Translations under genes and position numbers: made by a program
Notes under the pieces: model-generated
Database searches by the model: none
The model's input: the letters and a program-made list of their open reading frames with translations, nothing else
Told to the model about the DNA's origin: nothing
Part shown: positions 34,190-41,639 of the stretch, piece after piece
Layout of the letters: each line of letters starts with the position of its first letter
Numbering within the stretch: the stretch's first letter is position 1
Assembly: GCF_951230155.1 (NCBI RefSeq)
Contig: NZ_CATNVD010000006.1
Span: 109,441-173,440, forward strand
Direction of reading: 5' to 3'
DNA from: Parablautia sp. Marseille-Q6255
GTDB taxonomy: Bacteria > Bacillota > Clostridia > Lachnospirales > Lachnospiraceae
Length of the DNA: 64,000 bases

Positions 34190-35590
34190 GTGAACGAATT
34201 GGCGATCAGCCTGGATGCACAGTCATCCGTACCGCTCTATGAGCAGATTTACAAGCATATAAAGAACGATATTCAAAATGGAGGGCTGCCTTTTGGAAAA
34301 AGGCTGCCCTCTACGAGAAAACTGGCAAAATTTCTCCAGGTGAGCCGTACGACTGTCGATATGGCGTACGATCAGCTTGTCGCGGAAGGATACATCGAGG
34401 CGCTCCCGTGCAGGGGATATTTTGTGTGCGAGCTGGACGGGCTGTATCATCTGAGGCGGGAATCTTTGCAGACACAGCCCAGACCACACAGTCCTATTCG
34501 CCAGTATCAGTATGATTTTTCGCCCAACGGTGTAGATCCTGAGAGCTTTCCGCAAAATACATGGAGAAAGCTGTCAAAAAATATCCTGCTGGAGGAGCGC
34601 AGGGAGCTGTTTGCACTCGGTGATCCGCAGGGAGATTATGAGCTGCGCAGTACGATCGCCGCGTATCTGCATCAGGCCAGAGGAGCGGAAGCGCTTCCGG
34701 AACAGATCGTCATAGGAGCCGGAAATGACTTTCTTCTCCTGCTGCTGTGCGCGATGTTCGGAGCGGGGCAGCATATCGCGATGGAGAGTCCGACCTATAA
34801 AAAGGCGTACGATCTTTTTTGTAATCTTTCGAATGAGGTATGTATCGTGGGGATGGATGAGTCCGGTATGAGGATAGATGCGCTGGAGCAGACGCAGGCG
34901 CAGACAGCGTATGTGATGCCGTCGCACCAGTACCCGCTTGGCACAGTCATGCCGGTGAAGCGCCGGATGCAGCTTCTGGAGTGGGCGCAGGGAGCGCCGG
35001 ACAGATATATCATAGAGGATGATTATGACAGCGAGTTTCGCTACAAAGGAAAGCCGATCCCGGCGTTGCAGGGATATGATCAGAGCGGACGGGTCATCTA
35101 TATCGGGACCTTTTCCCGATCCATCGCTCCGGCGATCCGCGTAAGCTATATGGTGCTCCCGAAAAGGCTGCTTTCGTTGTATGAAGAGCGCGGACGGGCG
35201 ATCTCGTGTACCGTCTCCCGTGTGGATCAGCAGCTGATCGCAGCATTTTTAAATGAAGGTTATTATGAGAGGCACCTGAATAAGATGCGTGCGCTTTATA
35301 AAGCGAGACATGATACCCTCCTGGAGGAGCTGCGGGCATTTCGCGGTATCTGCCGCATCAGCGGGGAGAATGCAGGGGTACATCTTTTGCTGACCTTTAC
35401 GAACGGGATGCGGGAAGAGGACGCGATCACGCGGGCGGCGCAGTACGGCGTTGCCGTTTACGGTCTGTCACGCTATTTTGTAGGTGAGGCAAAGATGCCG
35501 CAGGCGGCTACGGTGATCCTCGGCTATGCGAATCTCCACGAGGATGAGATACGGCAGGCAGCAGCTCTTTTGAAAAAGGCATGGCTGTAG
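34190..35590 (+). CDS. MocR/GabR-family regulator with aminotransferase domain lacking the PLP lysine
   Basis: A 466-residue fusion of a GntR-type winged helix (SVPLYEQIYKHIKNDIQNG, LPSTRKLAKFLQVSRTTVDM, residues about 8-75) and a fold-type I aminotransferase domain (residues about 100-466). The aminotransferase part keeps MESPTYKKAYDLF, the Asp/Tyr region IIEDDYDSEFRYKG and RVSYMVLP. The lysine that binds PLP, expected in GTFSK, is replaced: residue 310 is arginine (codon CGA at 35117-35119, GTFSRSIAP). The protein may therefore no longer form the internal aldimine. GTG 34190 is seven bases from AAGGAG. No divergent pyridoxal or GABA gene is present; the DUF218-like gene follows. Confidence 0.9.
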   Translation: MNELAISLDAQSSVPLYEQIYKHIKNDIQNGGLPFGKRLPSTRKLAKFLQVSRTTVDMAYDQLVAEGYIEALPCRGYFVCELDGLYHLRRESLQTQPRPHSPIRQYQYDFSPNGVDPESFPQNTWRKLSKNILLEERRELFALGDPQGDYELRSTIAAYLHQARGAEALPEQIVIGAGNDFLLLLLCAMFGAGQHIAMESPTYKKAYDLFCNLSNEVCIVGMDESGMRIDALEQTQAQTAYVMPSHQYPLGTVMPVKRRMQLLEWAQGAPDRYIIEDDYDSEFRYKGKPIPALQGYDQSGRVIYIGTFSRSIAPAIRVSYMVLPKRLLSLYEERGRAISCTVSRVDQQLIAAFLNEGYYERHLNKMRALYKARHDTLLEELRAFRGICRISGENAGVHLLLTFTNGMREEDAITRAAQYGVAVYGLSRYFVGEAKMPQAATVILGYANLHEDEIRQAAALLKKAWL

Positions 35591-35625
35591 GATGCCTGCA
35601 GCAGCAAAACGCTCAGGAGGCACGG

Positions 35626-36219
35626 ATGGAAACGCGATTTTATGACTGTATTACAGACTTTATTTTTATAGAGGATCCGCCGGACAGCGCGGATATCATA
35701 TTTGTGCCGGGAGGGAATTATCCGGAAGCAGCCAGACATGCGGCACAGCTGTATCATCAGGGGTATGCTCCGTATATTATGCCTTCCGGGCGGTTCAGTA
35801 TCACAAGGGGCAGGTTTGAGTATATCCCGGAGCAGCCCTCTGCGTGCAGCTTTGCGACAGAGTGGGAGTACCTGCGGGATGTCCTGATAAGAGAAGGTGT
35901 GCCGCCGCAGGCAATCCTCCGGGAAGACCAGGCAACGTACACGTATGAGAATGCGATTTTTTCGCGGAAGGCGCTGCAAAGGATGGGCATTTCCGTTGAC
36001 AGGGCGATCCTGTCGTGTCAGGCATTCCATGCAAGGCGCAGTCTGATGTATTATCAGGAGCAGTTTCCGGCTGTACAGTTTTTTGTCTGCCCTGTCGTAA
36101 CGCGCGGGATCAGCCGTCAAAGCTGGATGCGGACGGATGAAGGGATCGATACAGTACTCGGTGAGGTGGAGCGCTGCGGCGCACAGTTCCATGAGATCAT
36201 GCGGGTGCATAAAGAATAG
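35626..36219 (+). CDS. YdcF/ElyC-like DUF218 family protein
   Basis: A 197-residue protein of the DUF218 family. The signature elements are the beginning DIIFVPGGNYPEAARHAAQL, a middle ILREDQATYTYENAIFSRK and SCQAFHARRSLMYYQE. DUF218 proteins with membrane segments act in envelope synthesis; this one has no transmembrane helix and is probably cytosolic, of unknown activity. CAGGAGG five bases upstream favours ATG 35626; an in-frame ATG at 35581 overlaps the preceding gene by ten bases and lacks a ribosome site. Confidence 0.82.
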   Translation: METRFYDCITDFIFIEDPPDSADIIFVPGGNYPEAARHAAQLYHQGYAPYIMPSGRFSITRGRFEYIPEQPSACSFATEWEYLRDVLIREGVPPQAILREDQATYTYENAIFSRKALQRMGISVDRAILSCQAFHARRSLMYYQEQFPAVQFFVCPVVTRGISRQSWMRTDEGIDTVLGEVERCGAQFHEIMRVHKE

Positions 36220-36269
36220 AAAATGAGCAAAGCTACGAAAAAGGCCAAAACGTGCAGGAGGAGAAGATT

Positions 36270-37058
36270 ATGATAAAACTGGTAATATCAGATATTGACG
36301 GTACACTTTTATCAGAAGGTACGACACAGCTTGATCCGGAGCTTTTTGAGATCATCCGGGAGCTGAAAGCGCGCGGGGTCATGTTTGCCGCAGCGAGCGG
36401 GCGGCAGTATGCCAGCATGAGGCATGTGTTTGCTCCGGTAGCGAATGATATTATTTTTATTGCAGAGAACGGTACGAATGTCATGTGCCGGGAACAGAAC
36501 ATCTCGAGCTGTTATATCGAAGAGGAAGTGGCAAAGGATCTGGTGCGCTATATGCGCGAGCAGCCGGACACAGAGATTATTCTGTCTACGCCGGAACGAA
36601 TGTATTTTGAATCAAAAAGGCCGGGGTTTGAAGCGCTCCTTACAGGTTATCAAAATGTGGTAGAGCGGACAGAGGATCTGATCAGCCTGTGCGGCAGGAC
36701 GAACAAGATCAGCGCGTACAGAGAGTACGGGATTGAGGAGCTCAATGAAAAGATCCAGGAAAAATTTGCAGACAGACTCAATATCGCCATCGCCGGAGCA
36801 ATCTGGGTCGACACGATGAGCCTGCATGCAGATAAGGGAAATGCGATTGCAGAGATCCAGAGGCGCATGAAGATCAAAAAAGAAGAAACGATGGCGTTTG
36901 GCGACAACTGCAACGATGTGGGGATGCTCGAAAGGGCAGGCGAGAGCTATGCAGTCGCGAATGCCCACCCGCAGCTGAAGGAATGTGCAAAGCATATCGC
37001 GCCGCCGCAGTCAGAGGCTGGCGTGCTGCAGGTGCTCCGGGAACTGCTGGCACAATAA
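36270..37058 (+). CDS. HAD-superfamily phosphatase, Cof type
   Basis: A 262-residue class IIB HAD hydrolase. Motif I is VISDIDGTLLSEG (nucleophile and acid/base aspartates), motif II AAASGRQYASM, the motif III lysine is in the DKGNAIAEI region, and motif IV is MAFGDNCNDVGMLERAG. A cap domain lies between motifs II and III. Cof-type enzymes dephosphorylate small sugar phosphates or cofactors such as FMN and PLP. AGGAGGAG supports ATG 36270. It is convergent with the chromate-type transporter pair. Confidence 0.92.
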   Translation: MIKLVISDIDGTLLSEGTTQLDPELFEIIRELKARGVMFAAASGRQYASMRHVFAPVANDIIFIAENGTNVMCREQNISSCYIEEEVAKDLVRYMREQPDTEIILSTPERMYFESKRPGFEALLTGYQNVVERTEDLISLCGRTNKISAYREYGIEELNEKIQEKFADRLNIAIAGAIWVDTMSLHADKGNAIAEIQRRMKIKKEETMAFGDNCNDVGMLERAGESYAVANAHPQLKECAKHIAPPQSEAGVLQVLRELLAQ

Positions 37059-37090
37059 CAGCGGCAGCAGCTGGCGGGAGGCAGCTTCGG

Positions 37091-37645
37091 CTACAGGTAC
37101 AAGATAGCGCCTGCGATGCCGCTGACTGTCATGAGGATGACCGGGTTGCATCTGCGTGTTCGCATGATGAGAAATACTGCGGCAAAGATGAGGACTGCGC
37201 GCAGATCTGCCCTGGCAAGTGAGGCAGGAGATGCATCTCCCCAGAAGGCAAGCAGTACGATGGTAGCTGCTGCAGAGATGATCAGGCCAAGTGAGGCGGA
37301 TTTCAGTCCGTTTAATATTTCAAATATACAGGCAGAGCCGTGGTGCTTCTGGAAGAAACGGTACAGCAAAAGGGAAAGCACCGCGCCGCTGATGATACAG
37401 CCGACGGTTGCAGTCACTGCACCTGCGATACCTGCGATCTGCAGGCCCACGAAGGTGGAAGTATTTACTGCCAGAGGACCGGGCGTCATCTGGGAGATGG
37501 TGATAATATCAGTAAACATCTTTTCACTGATCCATCCGGCGCGCTCTACGACCTGCTCCTGGATCGAGGGGATGATCGCGTAGCCGCCTCCGATACTGAA
37601 CAGACCGATCTGAAAGAAAGTGAAAAAAAGCCGTGTTAAATCCAT
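37091..37645 (-). CDS. Chromate transporter family (CHR) half-protein, second subunit
   Basis: A 184-residue membrane protein with five to six hydrophobic helices and the CHR motif FSIGGGYAIIPSIQEQVVE followed by SQMTPGPLAVN. It corresponds to one half of the classical long ChrA; short CHR proteins occur in pairs and work as heterodimers. In gut anaerobes the real substrate is uncertain and may be another oxyanion or organic anion. GGAGG lies ten bases before the ATG. It is 21 bases downstream of its partner. Confidence 0.88.
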   Translation of the reverse strand: MDLTRLFFTFFQIGLFSIGGGYAIIPSIQEQVVERAGWISEKMFTDIITISQMTPGPLAVNTSTFVGLQIAGIAGAVTATVGCIISGAVLSLLLYRFFQKHHGSACIFEILNGLKSASLGLIISAAATIVLLAFWGDASPASLARADLRAVLIFAAVFLIMRTRRCNPVILMTVSGIAGAILYL

Positions 37646-37666
37646 GATCTATATTCCTCCTGATGA

Positions 37667-38236
37667 TTAAGACGGATGGGCGGTGTGTTTGCAAATCAGG
37701 GTTTTTGCGAGGCACAAAAGGCAGCAGATGACTAGGATCAGTGCGACATTGATATCAAACACAAAGTTTGCGGCGAAAGCAGCGGGCACCATAAGCGTCA
37801 GAAAGATACTGTTTTCACGAAGGATCATGCGGCACATATCTACGATCAGATCCACGATCAGTGCGGCAACGCCTGCCTGCATTCCTCTGAGGATGGCGGC
37901 GATAAGAGCATTTGAAATAAATGCAGTGTAAAAGGCAGAGACGAAGGAGAGAATGAGAAACGGAGGGATCACGGCAGCCGTGCAGCTTATGACGGCTCCT
38001 GCCATACCTGCGGTGCGCCATCCGGCGAGAACGGACAGGTTGATCGCGATCGCTCCCGGAGTTGACTGTGCTACAGCAGCCATTTCAGAAAGCTCATCTT
38101 CTGTAAACAGGTGTTTTTGCTGCACAAAATAGCGGCGGACCATAGGTACAACGACGTAACCGCCGCCAAAGGTAAAGGCGCTGATAAAAAGATTCGTCTT
38201 CAGCAGCCACAGATAAAATTTCTTTTTTTCTGTCAA
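37667..38236 (-). CDS. Chromate transporter family (CHR) half-protein, first subunit
   Basis: A 189-residue CHR membrane protein, partner of the next gene. It shows SAFTFGGGYVVVPMVRRYFV and AQSTPGAIAINLSVLAG. I place the start at TTG 38236 because AAAGGAG lies seven bases upstream; the frame stays open to another TTG at 38278 without a ribosome site. There is no ATG start in the frame. It is divergent from a LysR regulator whose promoter overlaps its own. Confidence 0.85.
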   Translation of the reverse strand: MTEKKKFYLWLLKTNLFISAFTFGGGYVVVPMVRRYFVQQKHLFTEDELSEMAAVAQSTPGAIAINLSVLAGWRTAGMAGAVISCTAAVIPPFLILSFVSAFYTAFISNALIAAILRGMQAGVAALIVDLIVDMCRMILRENSIFLTLMVPAAFAANFVFDINVALILVICCLLCLAKTLICKHTAHPS

Positions 38237-38283
38237 GATCAATCTCCTTTCTGAAATCCATTCATTCGTAAGTTCCAAGTGGT

Positions 38284-38312
38284 ATGATACACCTTGAAAA
38301 TCAATCTGTAAA
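38284..38312 (-). promoter_or_regulatory. Promoter of the CHR transporter pair
   Basis: On the minus strand TTTACA (38307-38312) and TATCAT (38284-38289) are 17 bases apart. It overlaps the divergent promoter of the LysR gene. Confidence 0.7.
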
Positions 38313-38349
38313 ATGATATATTTTATTAAAATGCATGAATAAAATTCAT
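38294..38349 (+). promoter_or_regulatory. Promoter and likely operator of the LysR gene
   Basis: TTGAAA (38294-38299) and TATATT (38317-38322) are 17 bases apart. Downstream, ATGAAT-AAA-ATTCAT (38335-38349) is a perfect dyad that fits the T-N11-A rule of LysR-type binding sites. This would allow autoregulation and control of the CHR genes. Confidence 0.65.
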
Positions 38350-38368
38350 ATATAAAAAGGGGAAGACA

Positions 38369-39283
38369 ATGAACATCCGATATCTGGAAATCCTGGAGGC
38401 CGTCGGACAGACGGGATCATTTACGGGAGCTGCAAAAAAGCTGCACCTGACACAGTCGGCGATCTCGCATGCGATGGCAGATCTGGAGCAGCAAAGCGGG
38501 ACGGCTCTTTTTGAGCGGCTGCCGAGGGGAGTCTGTCTGACTCCGTGCGGGGAGGTGCTCAAAAATGAGGCGGCAGGTATCCTTGCGTCCTGCCGCAGTC
38601 TGGAGAGGCGGCTGGGACATCTGGAGGAATATGCTCCGGTCACGATCGTATCGAGTATTACGGCGGCGACCTTTTTACTGCCGCAGATCATAGGAAAGGT
38701 AAAAGAGAGACTGCCGCAGCTGCAGATCAACGTCCGGGTGGTAAGTGCAGCCAGGGCAATGGAGATTTTGCAGCAGGCACAGGCAGATATCGCATTTGTG
38801 GAGGGAGCCAGACCGCAGGGAGCGTTTGTGACAGTGCTGCTTGGTTCGTACAGACTGCGCGCTGCATGCGCGCCCTCATTTGCGCTCCCGGGAAAAAGAC
38901 TGTCTGCGCAGGAGCTGTGCAGTCTGCCGCTTTTGCTGCGGGAGCCAGGCAGCGCAGTGCGGGAAACATTTGACAGTATGCTTTCTTTGTCGGAGCAAAA
39001 AGCATACCCGACATGGGAAAGCGTGAATTCACACGCGCTTGTCAAAGCTGCTGAAGCAGGATTTGGGATCACTGTTTTGCCGGATGTGCTTTTGGCGGAC
39101 TCCTTTGTGCGGGGGACGCTGCGTCCGGTGGAAACGGCGGGACTTGAGATGGAAAATGCAGTGCAGGCAGTCCTGCGCAAGGATAAGTATATCACACAGT
39201 CTCTGCGCGCTGTGCTTGATGCGCTGCCGGCACAGCCGGAGCCTTATTTTAAAGAGAAAAAGTCATCCGAACCGAAACGGTAA
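38369..39283 (+). CDS. LysR-family transcriptional regulator
   Basis: A 304-residue LysR protein with the helix-turn-helix at residues 1-60 (ILEAVGQTGSFTGAAKKLHL, TQSAISHAMADLEQQSG, LFERLPRGVCLTPCG) and a C-terminal sensor domain. It is divergent from the CHR transporter pair and is its probable regulator. An odd feature is the 3' end: the last 40 bases, coding for a basic tail, overlap the 3' end of the convergent lysozyme gene. Confidence 0.92.
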   Translation: MNIRYLEILEAVGQTGSFTGAAKKLHLTQSAISHAMADLEQQSGTALFERLPRGVCLTPCGEVLKNEAAGILASCRSLERRLGHLEEYAPVTIVSSITAATFLLPQIIGKVKERLPQLQINVRVVSAARAMEILQQAQADIAFVEGARPQGAFVTVLLGSYRLRAACAPSFALPGKRLSAQELCSLPLLLREPGSAVRETFDSMLSLSEQKAYPTWESVNSHALVKAAEAGFGITVLPDVLLADSFVRGTLRPVETAGLEMENAVQAVLRKDKYITQSLRAVLDALPAQPEPYFKEKKSSEPKR

Positions 39284-39966
39284 TAGCGCAGGACATGCTC
39301 CACATACTGCTTATCCCCGTACGCTTCCCATCCGAGCCGTGCCTTCATGTTTTCAGAAAAAATGGCGGCATTTTCTTCTGAGTATGCCCCATAGTTTTCC
39401 AGCGCCCAGGAAGCATAGGAGTTGCCGTAATTATAGGTCTGCAGTGCCAGCTTGAGCCGGTCTGCATCCGTGGGGGACTCACAGCCGGCCTCCTCCAGGC
39501 AGTAGGCAAACGTCTCAATGCCAACCTGGATCGAGTAGGAAGGATCTGTGATCGCCCCCGGTGTGTTGGGATACTGAGTATTGAACGGGCTTTCAGAGGC
39601 CTGCATGACATCGGGTACGATTCCGGCGCTTTCCTGCTGCATGATCGCGAGCGCGATCTCAGAAAAAGCGGGAATGCCACAGGCTTTGCAGGCCTCCTGG
39701 ACCTGGGATTTATATTGCAGGACCGAGTCACTTAGATGGATCGCTTTTCCATTTCGCGTAGATGAAAGCCGCCAGAAGCCGAAGCAGAGGATGAGCAGAA
39801 ATACCGCGCAGGCGATCCCGATGCGCAGGCGAAGCTGCTTTTTACGCATAGCGCGGGAAAGCGGTTTTTTTGATGTCCGTTTTTTAGGGGAACTCGCTTT
39901 TTTGACAGAAGCGCCGGATTTTTTAGGAGCAGTTTTTGTGGTTTTCGCTTTTGTAGTGGTTTTCAT
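39244..39966 (-). CDS. Membrane-anchored lysozyme-like protein (CwlT N-domain type)
   Basis: A 240-residue type II membrane protein. It begins with a very basic cytoplasmic segment rich in Lys, Thr and Ala (residues 1-55), then a transmembrane helix (IACAVFLLILCFGFW), then a lysozyme-like domain: YKSQVQEACKACGIPAFSEI, ALAIMQQESAGIVPDVMQAS (catalytic Glu), DPSYSIQVGIETFAYCL and LALQTYNYGNSYASWALEN. This matches the muramidase domain of CwlT-type cell-wall hydrolases, here without the NlpC/P60 domain. AAAGGAG precedes ATG 39966. It is not part of a conjugation cluster. It overlaps the convergent LysR gene by 40 bases. Confidence 0.88.
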   Translation of the reverse strand: MKTTTKAKTTKTAPKKSGASVKKASSPKKRTSKKPLSRAMRKKQLRLRIGIACAVFLLILCFGFWRLSSTRNGKAIHLSDSVLQYKSQVQEACKACGIPAFSEIALAIMQQESAGIVPDVMQASESPFNTQYPNTPGAITDPSYSIQVGIETFAYCLEEAGCESPTDADRLKLALQTYNYGNSYASWALENYGAYSEENAAIFSENMKARLGWEAYGDKQYVEHVLRYYRFGSDDFFSLK

Positions 39967-40006
39967 GGGGATGACTCCTTTTGTGTGAAGCGTTGTTTTG
40001 CTGTTT

Positions 40007-40035
40007 ATTATAAAGAAGCCATCCCTGTTTGACAA
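40007..40035 (-). promoter_or_regulatory. Promoter of the lysozyme gene
   Basis: On the minus strand TTGTCA (40030-40035) and TATAAT (40007-40012) are 17 bases apart, about 40 bases upstream of the ATG. Between it and the next signal to the right lies an inverted repeat, AGAATATCC/GGATATTCT (40114-40122 and 40144-40152). Confidence 0.85.
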
Positions 40036-40179
40036 GTATCTTTCCTGTACACAGGAGAGGGCTGTCCGTGCACATAACCCCACCATAGGGATACAGGGCA
40101 GAAACGGGGACAGAGAATATCCGTCACAGGGCGCAGTTTTTGGGGATATTCTGAGAAAGAAAAAAATATGAAATTTTAA

Positions 40180-40221
40180 CCGGTAGGGGGGCTTGCGCAA
40201 AGGAAATACGTCTGGTACACT
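40180..40221 (+). promoter_or_regulatory. Upstream promoter P1 with 12-bp element
   Basis: TTGCGC (40193-40198) and TACACT (40216-40221) have a 17-base spacer. Directly before the -35, with one C between, lies CCGGTAGGGGGG (40180-40191). The exact inverted copy of this element sits in the same place relative to promoter P2. P1 reads into the structured leader. Confidence 0.65.
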
Positions 40222-40228
40222 CAGCCCA

Positions 40229-40415
40229 TAAATACTCAAACAAATGCCGCGGACTGTAGTATACCTCCATAAAACATTACAGCAGGCTTTCAGACTTTGG
40301 TCACTGGATGAAGGCAAAGGCATATCAGGTTTCAGTATTTGAAAGCCCATTATAAACCTTGAAAGGGACTGTTGCATTGCAGATGATTCGGGAAGTCTGC
40401 AGCAGCAGTTTTTTT
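40229..40415 (+). ncRNA. Candidate structured RNA (riboswitch-like leader or small RNA)
   Basis: A transcript from P1 would begin near 40228 and end at the terminator, about 190 nt. It can fold with a closing stem AAATACT/AGTATTT (40230-40236 with 40334-40340) extended by ATGC/GCAT (40244-40247 with 40320-40323), and two arms, CTGTAGT/ATTACAG (40254-40260 with 40276-40282) and CTTTG/CAAAG (40295-40299 with 40315-40319): a three-way junction. A competing helix GGCTTTCA/TGAAAGCC (40285-40292 with 40340-40347) and AGGTTT/AAACCT (40327-40332 with 40354-40359) would break the junction. It does not match cobalamin, TPP, SAM, FMN or purine riboswitches that I can recall. The stems are visible by eye; the function is inference. 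Confidence 0.55.
40368..40415 (+). terminator. Strong terminator ending the structured leader
   Basis: ACTGTTGC (40368-40375) pairs with GCAGCAGT (40402-40409, one G-U pair), with an inner GCAGA/TCTGC stem, followed by seven T's (40409-40415). It stops P1 transcripts before the transporter operon. Confidence 0.85.
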
Positions 40416-40438
40416 CATTTGTTTTTTGAAATTTGCAT

Positions 40439-40480
40439 CCCCCCTACCGGCTTGTGGTGGTAGGTATGCTCTGATATAAT
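40439..40480 (+). promoter_or_regulatory. Downstream promoter P2 with the inverted 12-bp element
   Basis: TTGTGG (40452-40457) and TATAAT (40475-40480) have a 17-base spacer and lie about 60 bases before the binding-protein ATG. CCCCCCTACCGG (40439-40450) lies one base before the -35; it is the perfect inverse complement of the element at P1. P2 should drive the FecBCD/FmdE operon independently of the leader terminator. Confidence 0.75.
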
Positions 40481-40538
40481 CAAAAACATTGGTGTGAAAA
40501 CACAGATTACCTACAGAACAGGAGAAGGGGGATTTTTT

Positions 40539-41624
40539 ATGTCCAGATGTATGAAAATGACAGTGTTAAGCGCAGTGACGCTTGCGGCGGTGATGAGTAT
40601 CGCAGGGGCAGCGGGGGCAGAGGACGGGATGAGGACCATCACAGATGGAGCCGGACGTGAGGTCGAGGTGCCGCAGCATGTGGAGAGCATCGTATGCTCA
40701 GGCGTGGGTGCGCTGCGCTATACATGCTATATGCAGGCACAGGATCTGGTAGTCGGAGTAGAAGATTATGAGCAGGGGGCAGAGCTGACGAGGGGCTACA
40801 GTATTGTAAATGGAGAAGCGTTCGCACAGCTTCCTGTGATCGGAGGAAACGGAGAGCCGTATGTGGAGGAGATCATCATGGCGGAGCCGGATGTGATCGT
40901 GATGTCTGCGTACAGCAATGCGGATGCAGATACCCTGCAGGACACAACGGGAATCCCGGTCGTAGTCATTCCGGGCAGTGACAGTATGCTGGATGAGAAG
41001 GCTTACGAGACACTGCGCATTATGGGGGAGCTTTACGAAAAGGAAGATCGGGCACAGGAGCTGACCGATTATATGGATGAAATCCGTGAAGACCTGGAGG
41101 AGCGCACAGCGGATATACAGGAGGAAGAAAAGAAAAGCGTCTATGTGGGAGGCGTCAGCTTTAAGGGCGTACATGGATTTGAAGGAACAGAGGCAGGATA
41201 TGGTCCGTTTTCTGCCATCCATGCAAAGAATCTTGCAGATGAGACGGACCAGAACGGAGCATTTAATATTGAGCTGGAAAAAGTACTGGCATGGGATCCG
41301 GATGTGATCTTTATTGATTTTAATGGACTTGATCTGATCAAAGAAGACTATGCGTCAAACCCGGATTATTATAATCAGTTAAAGGCAGTGCAGGAAGGCG
41401 AGGTTTATTCACAGATCTCCTTCCGGTCTTATGCGTCAAACCTTGATATGGCGCTTGCAGACACGTACTATGCAGCATCCATCCTTTATCCGGAACAGTT
41501 TGCAGATGTCAGTGTTGAAGAAAAAGCAGGTGAAATTTTTACGACCTTTCTGGGGGAAGATATCACCGGTACATTAAAAGAAAACGGATATGAATTCAGA
41601 AAGATCACGCTTAGTGAAGAGTAG
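40539..41624 (+). CDS. FecB/BtuF-type ABC transporter substrate-binding protein
   Basis: A 361-residue secreted binding protein of the iron-siderophore/cobalamin/metal class. It has a signal peptide (MSRCMKMTVLSAVTLAAVMS, cleavage near AGAED, no lipobox). The start of the mature part, RTITDGAGREVEVPQHVESIV, is the family hallmark; EEIIMAEPDVIVMSAYSNAD and VLAWDPDVIFIDFNGLDLI follow. GGAGAAGGGGG precedes ATG 40539. It is first in an operon with permease, ATPase, methyltransferase, FmdE and DUF3786 genes. The ligand is unknown; the company of FmdE makes a molybdenum/tungsten or other metal chelate plausible. Confidence 0.9.
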   Translation: MSRCMKMTVLSAVTLAAVMSIAGAAGAEDGMRTITDGAGREVEVPQHVESIVCSGVGALRYTCYMQAQDLVVGVEDYEQGAELTRGYSIVNGEAFAQLPVIGGNGEPYVEEIIMAEPDVIVMSAYSNADADTLQDTTGIPVVVIPGSDSMLDEKAYETLRIMGELYEKEDRAQELTDYMDEIREDLEERTADIQEEEKKSVYVGGVSFKGVHGFEGTEAGYGPFSAIHAKNLADETDQNGAFNIELEKVLAWDPDVIFIDFNGLDLIKEDYASNPDYYNQLKAVQEGEVYSQISFRSYASNLDMALADTYYAASILYPEQFADVSVEEKAGEIFTTFLGEDITGTLKENGYEFRKITLSEE

Positions 41625-41639
41625 GAGCACGCTTCTCGT

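Noticed and set aside
36252..36502. Long open frames on the strand opposite GC-rich genes, for example across the HAD gene, glnS, dctM and hydB
   Set aside because: They follow the codon pattern of the real genes, lack ribosome sites and show no protein family.
37091..38236. True chromate resistance operon
   Set aside because: The family is named after chromate, but paired short CHR proteins in anaerobes have uncertain substrates and no other resistance genes are near.
40229..40415. 6S RNA
   Set aside because: The length fits, but the ends do not pair into one rod with a central bubble; the 3' end forms a local terminator hairpin.
40180..40500. Cobalamin riboswitch before the FecBCD operon
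   Set aside because: TCACTGG and some G/A-rich pieces recall B12 elements, but the GGTGAAAATCC and CCCGCCACTGT cores and the GGGAAGG end are missing.
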